20,045 nucleotides of DNA, taken from the IMG/VR virus record IMGVR_UViG_3300032238_000242, positions 1 to 20,045 of that record; one strand, 5' to 3'. Below, in pieces: positions 13,657 to 20,045 of the stretch. Origin of the DNA: a virus. The notes under the pieces are model-generated. The model ran no database searches and was not told the origin of the DNA. It saw only the letters and a list, made by a program, of their open reading frames with translations. A program made the position numbers and the translations under genes. How positions within the stretch are numbered: position 1 is the stretch's first letter; every line of letters starts with the position of its first letter.

Positions 13657-14414
13657 ATTTGGCTCAACAAGTAGTTGGCCCAAAGTTCGTGACCATACTC
13701 TGTGGGATGACGACTGTCTTCTTTGTAAGTGTATTTGCAAGCGTCTAGAATATCCACTCTGTGTAATGCTTGATCAATTACCGTGGGGGTATCTGGATAG
13801 GTATAATTGTAGTTTAGTTGTTCAATATGCTCACTGACTACTATATGTGTGTCATTTTGTATGTGAGAATTGGTCATGACTTCTAGCCAATTGCGATCGC
13901 ACATGGTTAATTTTGTTGGGCGGCTGTCAGTAAAGTTATGTGCCAAAACAAATTTTATACCAGTATACTTTTTTTGCAGTTGCTCAATGTCATTGTAGGT
14001 GCGATCCAACATTGCAACCAAATTGTTTTGTAGTGTATTTAAATTTGGGTTTAGCCAATTTATTTCTTCGTGACGACCCGATTCGGTTAAAGTAATAACG
14101 CACACAGTATCTTTGCCGTGTACATGTCTCGATAACAGTTGTGCTAACCAGGTGCACATCATATTATTACTAATACCTGGCAAAGCCAAATTAATCCAAT
14201 CCGACTTGATTTCTTCTGCTATTAAACTACCGTACACATGAGATAATCTATGCTCTGGATCATCGCAACCATCACGTACTCGTGTTTGTCCCAAGCTATC
14301 ACCATAGGTCCAACTATCACCCACAGTTATAAGTAATTGTTCGCTGTTAACAGAACGATAATAGCAAGGATTATTAACTTGCGACCATTTGGGAATATCA
14401 ATTATATCAAGCAT
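13653..14414 (-). CDS. SGNH/GDSL-family hydrolase
   Basis: This 253-aa protein has the blocks of the SGNH fold. Block I is TVGDSWTYGD with nucleophile S34. Block II/III-like LPGISNN (78-84) supplies G80 and N83 or N84 for the oxyanion hole. Block V is DSRHPTEYG with D233 and H236. Such enzymes are usually esterases that remove acetyl or other acyl groups from sugars or lipids. There is no signal peptide, so it acts in the cytoplasm or as part of a virion. It is flanked by two glycosyltransferase-like genes, overlapping by 8 nt on one side and 4 nt on the other, so a shared glycan substrate is likely. Confidence 0.85.
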   Translation of the reverse strand: MLDIIDIPKWSQVNNPCYYRSVNSEQLLITVGDSWTYGDSLGQTRVRDGCDDPEHRLSHVYGSLIAEEIKSDWINLALPGISNNMMCTWLAQLLSRHVHGKDTVCVITLTESGRHEEINWLNPNLNTLQNNLVAMLDRTYNDIEQLQKKYTGIKFVLAHNFTDSRPTKLTMCDRNWLEVMTNSHIQNDTHIVVSEHIEQLNYNYTYPDTPTVIDQALHRVDILDACKYTYKEDSRHPTEYGHELWANYLLSQI

Positions 14415-15435
14415 ACGCAGTTAAATCTAAATCATACAAACGTTTCCATTGGTCGTATGCATATTTTCTAAAGTGATTTTTATTGTACTGGCAACGACCA
14501 AAATATTTTTGTTGATATTCTTGGGCAGGGTTTTTAACAGCATTTATAGCAGCAATAGCCGCTTGAGCATATTGATATTGTCTACGTGGATCTCCAGTGT
14601 TTTCATCAATGCCGGCATAATTGAATACGTCATCAAACACATCAAACCCTTGTTGTTTGAGATGCTCACGCAGGGGTGCTTGACCGTAGACAAAAAATGG
14701 TCTCATGCCAAGTATAGGCTTGAATGTTTTTTCGCTGGCAAAAAAATTCTTAGGATAATAATTGTTAAATTCTGTTTCTGTAACCAAACACAACAAACTG
14801 TTTTGCCAGATATTCATGTCACCTAGGCTAAAAATATCATTGCGTATTTTATGGCTAACCCAAGTTTCGTCGGCACCAAGTTGCCCGTATTCGTCATGAA
14901 TGCCCTGTGCGCCATCAAACGTTTCATCCAATACTATAGCACGATCTCCCGGGAGTCCAAGACTTACAAATCCTTGTTCTTGTAAACCGGCTGCTAGTAA
15001 TTCATTTACCAGTGACACTCTATGCGGATGTGGTTTACGATTTAGGCATATAAACTTACGGGCGGTGTCCATTACAGGCACATGATATTCTTCGTAATTT
15101 TGAAAATACAAATCACATACCATGGCCCAAAAATCCAAGCGATATTGATCAGCATTGCCTAGAATAAGATAAGGACGGCCCGACTGTTCAATGGTTCTAA
15201 AGATTTTTGGCACAGCAGGATCTACAAAATTATGACAGATAATAAAATCTGGATCGGCTGTTTCAATTTTTTTGGCTATGTCATCTTCGTGTAGCCAGGT
15301 GGGATTGATAAACAATACACGTTCACAGGCAAGCTGTTGTTGTGCTTTGTTTTCTAATATGTTACGTATTAATTGTTCAACTCGGCCGGCTTTCCATGCA
15401 TAGGGAAACCCGTTGGTATCTTTGATAATTTGCAT
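14407..15435 (-). CDS. Glycosyltransferase-like protein (GT10-like C-terminal motif), copy 1
   Basis: This 342-aa protein has RKFICLNRKPHPHR (126-139) in the middle, a pattern I recall from phage proteins of the exostosin/glycosyltransferase type. Its C-terminal block has LVTETEF (217-223), FFASEKTFKPI (231-241), RPFFVYG (245-251) and LKQQGFDVFDD (259-269). The block matches the E...SEK-f-KP...PF...GF..F arrangement in the 324-aa protein at 12682-13656. The N-terminal third (VLFINPTWLHEDD, then DFIICHNF and RPYLILGN) fits the first Rossmann domain of a GT-B fold. It starts 20 nt after the 489-aa gene, with an inverted repeat between them. A sugar-transfer role is likely, but the specificity is unknown. 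Confidence 0.65.
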   Translation of the reverse strand: MQIIKDTNGFPYAWKAGRVEQLIRNILENKAQQQLACERVLFINPTWLHEDDIAKKIETADPDFIICHNFVDPAVPKIFRTIEQSGRPYLILGNADQYRLDFWAMVCDLYFQNYEEYHVPVMDTARKFICLNRKPHPHRVSLVNELLAAGLQEQGFVSLGLPGDRAIVLDETFDGAQGIHDEYGQLGADETWVSHKIRNDIFSLGDMNIWQNSLLCLVTETEFNNYYPKNFFASEKTFKPILGMRPFFVYGQAPLREHLKQQGFDVFDDVFNYAGIDENTGDPRRQYQYAQAAIAAINAVKNPAQEYQQKYFGRCQYNKNHFRKYAYDQWKRLYDLDLTAYA

Positions 15436-15440
15436 TTTGG

Positions 15441-15461
15441 ATAACTTGTTTAATAAGTTAT
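15441..15461. repeat. Short perfect inverted repeat between genes
   Basis: ATAACTT and AAGTTAT form a perfect 7-bp inverted repeat around a 7-nt AT-rich spacer, overlapping the stop codon of the 489-aa gene and ending 5 nt before the next start. It is too AT-rich for a strong terminator and lacks a U run. It could be a protein-binding site or an RNA-processing site. Chance is possible in AT-rich DNA. Confidence 0.4.
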
Positions 15462-16927
15462 TTACGAATTCCTGCCAGACTACGAATAAAATCTAGGTCG
15501 GTGTTTTCCATGGTCATGTTACTGATGTTTGGATGGTCGGGTTGTGATCCGTATTGATCTTGAGGATCAGCTTGACTTGGACTTACTGGTAGTGTTTGAG
15601 ATGTTTGTGTGTCGTCTGCGTTGTTGCGACCAAATTCAATTTGATTTAACAATGCGGGCATGTTGTCATTGATCCAAGTTTTAATCAATGGTCTGGCATC
15701 AGCATCAGGGCCTTGACTGTCTGCCAAATGATATATGGCATCGTGTAAGTCATCATCACCAATGAGTGGTTGTAATGCAGATACTGCATCAACTCCATCT
15801 ATACCAACTGGCACACTGGATTGCAACAATGCTTTTAGTGCTAGAACTTTATCTTTGTTATCGGGAGTGGCCCATGTGCCTTCTGTGACTGTGTCGGCCC
15901 ATTCTTCAAGTTCTGCACCCAATTGCTCAGCTGATTCTGATTTGTATTTTTTGTAGGCTTTAAACACAATAGGGAGTGCTTCAGTAAAACGATCATCGTA
16001 AACTTTTTTAACAAAGCGTTCACGCAAGGCATCTACGTCTACTTCATCTTCAATTATGGTGTTGTCTGCTTGCCAGTTTTCAAAGTAGCTACGATAGCCG
16101 CGAGCTCCACGCATTTGGCGTAGTGTACGTTTTAATTCATCGTAATGATGTACAGCACTACGAGTCATGTCAGCTGTTTCTGCATCTTCAAATTGACGAT
16201 GCTTGGTACTACGAACAAAATGACGCATGTCGGCCATTTCTTTTACAATACTGTTGATGTGTTCGGCTATTTCATCGTGCATGGTGCCGCCAGCATTTAA
16301 GTGCTCTGCCAAGGCATAGGCACCATGTAGGTTTGTATGATTTAGTAAGAAGCGTTCGCCGCGGTCAGTTTCTAAAAAGATTTCTTGTATGCGTCGTGCC
16401 CGGGCACCATGAATGTCGTCGTTTACTTTGTCTTTGTGACGAATTAAAATTTTAGTGTTGCCTTTGTCAGCAAAGCTGTTATAAGGGCGGCCTGGTGTGC
16501 CGTATAGTCGACTTTCTGTTACTGTAACATCGTTGCTTGAGAATGTATCGTCTGCTTTGCTTTGTTGTTTAACGTCTTTAAGGTCTAGATTTGATTTGTT
16601 GATATCACGTGTGTCAAATGTCAACAAGTTACGCTTGGCAAACTTGCGTAAGCCACGTAAAAATTCATACCATTCTTTGCGTTGTTCTCTATCCATTTCG
16701 CCTGAAATGTTTTGGCCAAAATATACTTTTAATGTGTTTTCATCAATGAGACTGATTGTCACTGTGCCAAATTCTGCACCATCTTCGCCGGTGTATGTAA
16801 AGTTAAAAAAACGAGCCTTAGAGGGGTCTGACGATGCCTTGGCTTTTTCATCGCCCAGCGTTACATTGCTGAAGCGGGAGCGAATTTTGTCAAATAGTGC
16901 AGAGGAGATTGATTCAATTTCTTTCAT
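15458..16927 (-). CDS. Phage protein of unknown function (489 aa), probably late
   Basis: The function is not recognised. The N-terminal 110 residues look like a mixed alpha/beta domain (FFNFTYTG, GTVTISLIDENTLKVYF, then WYEFLRGLRKFAKRNLLTFD). The middle is helical and charged, with many His and Arg (ADMRHFVRSTKHRQFED). The C-terminal 60 residues are low-complexity (Q, S, P, D) and end in DLDFIRSLAGIRK. A very similar motif (IKRLAGI) lies in the 131-aa protein at 19039-19434. The gene follows the terminase, with GATAAATA 5 nt before its ATG and no Shine-Dalgarno sequence, so it is probably late and possibly structural. I recall similar proteins in other marine T4-like phages, also without a function. 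Confidence 0.8.
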   Translation of the reverse strand: MKEIESISSALFDKIRSRFSNVTLGDEKAKASSDPSKARFFNFTYTGEDGAEFGTVTISLIDENTLKVYFGQNISGEMDREQRKEWYEFLRGLRKFAKRNLLTFDTRDINKSNLDLKDVKQQSKADDTFSSNDVTVTESRLYGTPGRPYNSFADKGNTKILIRHKDKVNDDIHGARARRIQEIFLETDRGERFLLNHTNLHGAYALAEHLNAGGTMHDEIAEHINSIVKEMADMRHFVRSTKHRQFEDAETADMTRSAVHHYDELKRTLRQMRGARGYRSYFENWQADNTIIEDEVDVDALRERFVKKVYDDRFTEALPIVFKAYKKYKSESAEQLGAELEEWADTVTEGTWATPDNKDKVLALKALLQSSVPVGIDGVDAVSALQPLIGDDDLHDAIYHLADSQGPDADARPLIKTWINDNMPALLNQIEFGRNNADDTQTSQTLPVSPSQADPQDQYGSQPDHPNISNMTMENTDLDFIRSLAGIRK

Positions 16928-16932
16928 AGTTA

Positions 16933-16940
16933 TATTTATC
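16933..16940 (-). promoter_or_regulatory. Late-promoter-like GATAAATA box
   Basis: GATAAATA on the minus strand ends 5 nt before the ATG at 16927 and begins inside the terminase stop codon. There is no Shine-Dalgarno sequence. It is identical to the box before the gene at 2509. Confidence 0.5.
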
Positions 16941-18501
16941 AGATCATTATAAACGGCATGGGTTCTATAAACTCACCTGCATCTTTGATTTCAGCATCCA
17001 AGTTAGCATCATAGTTTTGTAAGGTTTGCATCATGCGTAAGGCCAGTAAGGTTGACATAACTAAGTCGTCGGTTTCGCCTATTTTGGCTGCAAAACTATT
17101 GCCATGTGCCACAAATGTTTTGAGTTCTGTTATTAGAGCCTTGCTGGCTACGATCATGCGACGAGTTTCTATTAGACTTTTGAGTTTGCTACAAGCAGTT
17201 AATTTTGATTTGTTTGTAGTGTTAAATCCTTTGCGGAATCTGCGTACATTGCCGGCTCGGGCTACTTCACTTAGGAATACTCCACGTATGTTTTCTTCTC
17301 CAATTTCCTCAATCGCAACCAGTGCGGCTTCTCCCAGTGTGTTATTTTCTACGCTGTAATAAACATTGTTTGGAGATCCACTGGCGTCAGAAATATATTG
17401 ACAAATTTCTTGCAAGATACGTACCTGACGTTGTATGGGTGTTTTGTTATCGCGCCACTCGGCCACTTGTTTAAGTCCAGGCATTTCAAATACTTGTAAG
17501 GCAGCCGGGTCGCCTCCAGTGCCTAGACTAGGGTCCAATGCTACAAAGTAAGTATGGTCACGCTCAGGACGTTTGTACCAGCGTACCTGTCCTTGTCGTT
17601 CAAATGGATCAATACCTGACATTTCGGCCAGATGTAACGGATTAATCAGCGTCTCATCAAAGATAATAAATTCACATTCCATCTCGCGACGAAAACGTTC
17701 TTCACCCAGTTGTGCTCGCATGTTTGCAGCCCAAGCTTCATCACGCTCAGGATGTTCTTCCCATTTACTACGGAATGCTTTGAACCCGTTGACACCCACT
17801 TCAGTTTCATTGCCATTGATGTCTATACACTTGTTGGCTCCTCGCCAAATTTGTGCAAATTGATCTTCGTCTGAGTTTGGTGTTGAAGTAATAATACACT
17901 TACCGCCAGTGGCTAGGGTGGGAGTAATGGAGGTCCAAAAGTCTGTGGCTATGGTGGGTCGCACGAATGCAAACTCGTCACAGTACAATAAGGATATACT
18001 CATACCACGACCGGTGTTTTCTGTTGTGGTTTGACTTACTATGCGGCTACCATTTTCAAAGTCCAACGATCCTTTATTATAACTTGTTACACCTGCTCTA
18101 ATATGATCTGGACAGTTCTCATACGCATAACGAACACGTTGCATGATCTCTTGAGCACCTAGATACTTGTGTGCGGCCACAAGGATAGTTGAGTCTGGTA
18201 CAAACATGGCATACCATAGCAAGTAGCCGGCGGCTGTGGTCGATTTGCCCGTTTGTCTTGGCATTAGGCTTATAGAGAATCTATAATGATGATAAGATTC
18301 AATCAATCGTTCTTGGTATTCGAAAGGATGATATTGTATGGCGCCGCGGGTGGGGTGCTGTATAAAGAAATAGTTCTTCATAAAGTAATCTGGGCCTGAC
18401 ACAGGATCAGCACAGCGGGCCAACTCTAAGATTTGTTGCTCAGTGTAAGACATCCGTTTGTACGGCGCCTTGATAATTGCAGTCTCTAACTCTTTACTCA
18501 T
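16939..18501 (-). CDS. 17: Terminase large subunit (gp17-type packaging ATPase/nuclease)
   Basis: This is 520 aa from the ATG at 18501. The frame extends to 18537, but that form would overlap the divergent HNH gene and cover the promoter-like box. The N-terminal ATPase has the Q-like HPFEYQERLI (58-67), Walker A MPRQTGKST (80-88), Walker B LLYCDE (171-176) with catalytic E176, and the coupling motif ITSTPN (204-209). The RNase H-like nuclease domain has D323 in ALDPSLG, E385 in SVENN and D478/D479 in GETDDL. The length is somewhat below T4 gp17 (610 aa). It translocates DNA into the prohead and cuts concatemers. No small terminase gene is visible here. Confidence 0.96.
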   Translation of the reverse strand: MSKELETAIIKAPYKRMSYTEQQILELARCADPVSGPDYFMKNYFFIQHPTRGAIQYHPFEYQERLIESYHHYRFSISLMPRQTGKSTTAAGYLLWYAMFVPDSTILVAAHKYLGAQEIMQRVRYAYENCPDHIRAGVTSYNKGSLDFENGSRIVSQTTTENTGRGMSISLLYCDEFAFVRPTIATDFWTSITPTLATGGKCIITSTPNSDEDQFAQIWRGANKCIDINGNETEVGVNGFKAFRSKWEEHPERDEAWAANMRAQLGEERFRREMECEFIIFDETLINPLHLAEMSGIDPFERQGQVRWYKRPERDHTYFVALDPSLGTGGDPAALQVFEMPGLKQVAEWRDNKTPIQRQVRILQEICQYISDASGSPNNVYYSVENNTLGEAALVAIEEIGEENIRGVFLSEVARAGNVRRFRKGFNTTNKSKLTACSKLKSLIETRRMIVASKALITELKTFVAHGNSFAAKIGETDDLVMSTLLALRMMQTLQNYDANLDAEIKDAGEFIEPMPFIMI

Positions 18502-18516
18502 ATAAGTATATTTAAT
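18501..18516. promoter_or_regulatory. Two divergent late-promoter-like boxes in a 13-bp gap
   Basis: Between the terminase ATG (minus, 18499-18501) and the HNH ATG (plus, 18515-18517) there are only 13 bp. The minus strand has ATTAAATA (18509-18516) 7 nt before the terminase ATG. The plus strand has TATAAGTA (18501-18508) 6 nt before the HNH ATG. Each is close to the T4 late consensus TATAAATA. Neither gene has a Shine-Dalgarno sequence. Confidence 0.45.
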
Positions 18517-19042
18517 GTCAGATACATTGTTACTCAATCAAAATTACCAACCAATTAGTGTGCTACCCCTGAGTGTTATCAATTGGCAACACGCAATCAA
18601 ACTCATGTACCTGGGTCGTGTTCATGTGCTGGAAACCTACCCAAATTGGATAGTACACTCGGAACGCCTAGCTCTAAATGTGCCCAGTGTCTGTGTGACC
18701 AAGGACTACTTTCACTACAAACAAGCTGTCAAATTCAGCAGATACAATCTTTACATGCGAGATCTATTTAAGTGTCAATACTGTGATGATGTGTTTGACT
18801 ATGAAGATTTAACTATCGATCATGTCAAACCCCGTAGCCTAGGTGGCAAGACTGTGTGGGAAAATTGTGTTACCAGTTGTAAAACTTGCAATCATGCCAA
18901 AGGTAGCCATTTGCTGTTGCCCAAAGTAAAGCCTTATCGTCCTGACTACTACAGTCTTGTCAACCAATGGCGTAAAATGCCATTTACTGTTAAACAGACG
19001 TCTTGGAATCAATACCTAGGATTAGACAAGCAAGTTGCTTAG
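18515..19042 (+). CDS. HNH endonuclease
   Basis: This 175-aa protein is the only plus-strand gene in the window. The HNH domain spans about 85-130: C87-x-x-C90 and C122-x-x-C125 bind a structural zinc, and the catalytic core has D102-H103 (TIDHVKPRS), W115-E116-N117 and N126-x-x-K129-G130. The N-terminal 80 residues (LLLNQNYQPISVLPLSVIN) are typical of phage and bacterial HNH proteins of this size. HNH proteins next to terminases help packaging cleavage in some phages (for example HK97-like), and others are homing nucleases; both are possible here. The last four bases overlap the stop of the convergent gene at 19039. Start codons of HNH and terminase face away from each other with 13 bp between. 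Confidence 0.92.
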   Translation: MSDTLLLNQNYQPISVLPLSVINWQHAIKLMYLGRVHVLETYPNWIVHSERLALNVPSVCVTKDYFHYKQAVKFSRYNLYMRDLFKCQYCDDVFDYEDLTIDHVKPRSLGGKTVWENCVTSCKTCNHAKGSHLLLPKVKPYRPDYYSLVNQWRKMPFTVKQTSWNQYLGLDKQVA

Positions 19043-19434
19043 TTGTTGTTGGGGAAACTGCGAGGACGATATTCAGGATGTTTGATCAAGTATTCTTCTA
19101 CCTTGTCACGCAAACTGCCTGTCATATAAGGCAAACTGAAATTGATCAGGAACCATAGATCAGTTCCAGGCATGACATGATATTCTTTCAATAGGTCGTT
19201 GCGTTCTTTGGCAGTATAACTGATATTGCTACCCACTGGACTTTGTATGCCTGTTTCAGCGGCTTGTGGTACTGTGTTGTGTCCTGTATACACGCCAGCT
19301 TCGGCTTCCAACAAGCCGGTTATTCCAGCCAGGCGTTTGATTTCTGCCAAGTCCGTAGCATCCATAACTGCATCAGCATCACCTGACTCGCCGGGTAGCA
19401 CAAAGTCTGCTTGTGTTATACGATACTGTTTCAT
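19039..19434 (-). CDS. Small phage protein of unknown function (131 aa) with LAGI motif
   Basis: The function is not recognised. Near residues 29-38 it carries DLAEIKRLAGI, almost the same as the C-terminal end of the 489-aa protein (DLDFIRSLAGI). The middle is low in complexity, and the C-terminal half (DLLKEYHVMPGTDLWFLINF, then a charged helix KVEEYLIKHPEYRP) is probably helical. The start overlaps the upstream gene stop as ATGA. It may belong to the virion or head-assembly group together with its two upstream neighbours; this is inference from context. Confidence 0.75.
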   Translation of the reverse strand: MKQYRITQADFVLPGESGDADAVMDATDLAEIKRLAGITGLLEAEAGVYTGHNTVPQAAETGIQSPVGSNISYTAKERNDLLKEYHVMPGTDLWFLINFSLPYMTGSLRDKVEEYLIKHPEYRPRSFPNNN

Positions 19435-19778
19435 TTTAATTTACGGATAGGTCCACGTGCTAACACAGGACTTTGATTGTTAACAACATCTAATTCTGTT
19501 GATTCTTTACCGGTGTTGTTTCTACTGGTATAGCCCATGTTTTTAGCGGCGCCTTGGATTATTTCACGCTCGGCATCTGTGTAGGCTACAGTCACTAACT
19601 CTGGGCCAGTTGGGCCCTCGGTATCACTATCAACTCGTGGTTGTGCTGCCATGCTCAGGCCAAATCTATAAGCGGCATAAGGATTGTTATTGGTTTCGGG
19701 CCAGCTGGATAAATCAGGAATTGCATTTACCGCAGATTTACGAAATTTACTTTCTTGAACAATCTCAACAATTTTCAT
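19431..19778 (-). CDS. Small phage protein, paralogue 2 of a tandem pair (115 aa)
   Basis: The function is not recognised. The protein begins MKIVEIVQES, a short peptide of the type seen at the N-termini of head-targeted T4-like proteins. It then has NNNPYAAYRFGLSMAAQP, a GPTGPE segment, a helical block (YTDAEREIIQGAAKNMGY) and the ending SPVLARGPIRKLK. The neighbouring protein at 19775 has the same order of elements: NNNAYAAYRYGVALAGAP, GPIGG, SKADNDKIKAAQNYLGI, SPVKSCGPIRKPK. The two are therefore tandem paralogues. Start and stop overlap the neighbours as ATGA on both sides. Confidence 0.8.
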   Translation of the reverse strand: MKIVEIVQESKFRKSAVNAIPDLSSWPETNNNPYAAYRFGLSMAAQPRVDSDTEGPTGPELVTVAYTDAEREIIQGAAKNMGYTSRNNTGKESTELDVVNNQSPVLARGPIRKLK

Positions 19779-20045
19779 TTTGGTTTACGTATAGGACCAC
19801 AAGACTTGACAGGGCTCTTGATGTTGATCAAGTCTGTTTCAAATGATCCATCTCCAGTTTCATTGTTGGGTGTTATGCCCAGATAATTTTGTGCGGCCTT
19901 GATTTTGTCATTATCGGCTTTGCTATAACCAATAGTGGTAAATCTTCCACCAATGGGTCCATATGGTTTCATTGGCAAGTCTGGTGCACCTGCTAGTGCA
20001 ACACCATAACGATAGGCAGCATAAGCATTGTTATTGTTATCTAGC
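19775..20045 (-). CDS. Small phage protein, paralogue 1 of a tandem pair, 5' end cut by window
   Basis: The frame is open to the window edge. Reading back from 20045 it gives LDNNNNAYAAYRYGVALAGA and then continues to the stop at 19775. The N-terminus, and probably a start near 20150 by comparison with the 115-aa paralogue downstream, lies outside the window. An internal TTG at 19978 is not a likely start because the conserved YAAYR segment lies upstream of it. One cysteine (KSCGPIRK) near the end is absent from the paralogue. The function is unknown. Confidence 0.75.
   Translation of the reverse strand, partial: LDNNNNAYAAYRYGVALAGAPDLPMKPYGPIGGRFTTIGYSKADNDKIKAAQNYLGITPNNETGDGSFETDLINIKSPVKSCGPIRKPK

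Noticed and set aside
12682-13740. Longer 352-aa version of the glycosyltransferase-like gene
   Set aside because: Its first 28 codons lie inside the SGNH hydrolase gene and look like out-of-frame translation. The ATG at 13656 with an ATGA overlap fits the pattern of neighbours.
16939-18537. Terminase start at 18537
   Set aside because: It would overlap the divergent HNH gene by 23 bp and cover the promoter-like boxes. The ATG at 18501 gives a natural MSKELE start.
1-20045. CRISPR arrays, insertion sequences or transposases
   Set aside because: No regularly spaced repeats, terminal inverted repeats or transposase motifs were seen on reading both strands.

Overview
The window looks like part of a large, AT-rich, T4-like tailed phage genome. 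The evidence is a gp17-type large terminase, a UvsX recombinase, a gp32-type single-strand DNA-binding protein, a probable UvsY mediator, two tRNA genes, very tight packing and almost all genes on one strand. The many auxiliary genes resemble those of phages of aquatic bacteria. The host cannot be read directly. The AhpC/AhpD pair reads like proteobacterial (perhaps betaproteobacterial) versions, which hints at such a host; this is inference from remembered families, not from a search.

Layout, following the minus strand from right to left. (1) 20045-19039: three small ATGA-overlapped genes. The first two are paralogues of each other, and the first runs off the window. (2) 19042-16939: a plus-strand HNH endonuclease gene and the minus-strand terminase gene, whose start codons face away from each other with only 13 bp between them. 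(3) 16927-12682: a 489-aa phage protein of unknown role, then a surface-glycan-like trio: two related glycosyltransferase-like proteins around an SGNH hydrolase. (4) 12674-11571: a near-consensus sigma70 promoter, a possible leader stem-loop, gp32, and a GC-rich hairpin after its stop. (5) 11563-2520: an unbroken chain of thirteen genes, each overlapping or touching the next: sulfotransferase-like, radical SAM, SDR, radical SAM, uvsX, radical SAM, small acidic protein, radical SAM, uvsY-like, small protein, methyltransferase, nucleotidyltransferase-cupin fusion. Core recombination genes are thus interleaved with four radical SAM enzymes in one apparent operon. (6) 2509-1268: a 413-aa protein with an N-terminus like a head-targeting peptide. 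(7) 1262-1: a near-consensus promoter, tRNA-Met(CAT), tRNA-Leu(TAG), ahpC and the start of ahpD, a phage-borne peroxide-detoxification module.

Two expression styles are visible. Many early-type genes (gp32, uvsX, ahpC, several operon genes) have ordinary Shine-Dalgarno sequences. Four presumably late genes (413-aa protein, 489-aa protein, terminase, HNH) lack one and instead carry a TATAAATA-like box 5 to 7 nt before the ATG, close enough that leaderless late mRNAs are possible.

Together the genes suggest a phage that replicates by recombination-dependent T4-like replication, packages with a gp17 motor and carries enzymes that probably remodel cell-surface glycans or another host or phage polymer. 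The substrates of the four radical SAM enzymes are unknown and are the best candidate for an undescribed system. There is no gene-free stretch over 300 bases; the longest (1007-1267) holds the two tRNAs and their promoter.
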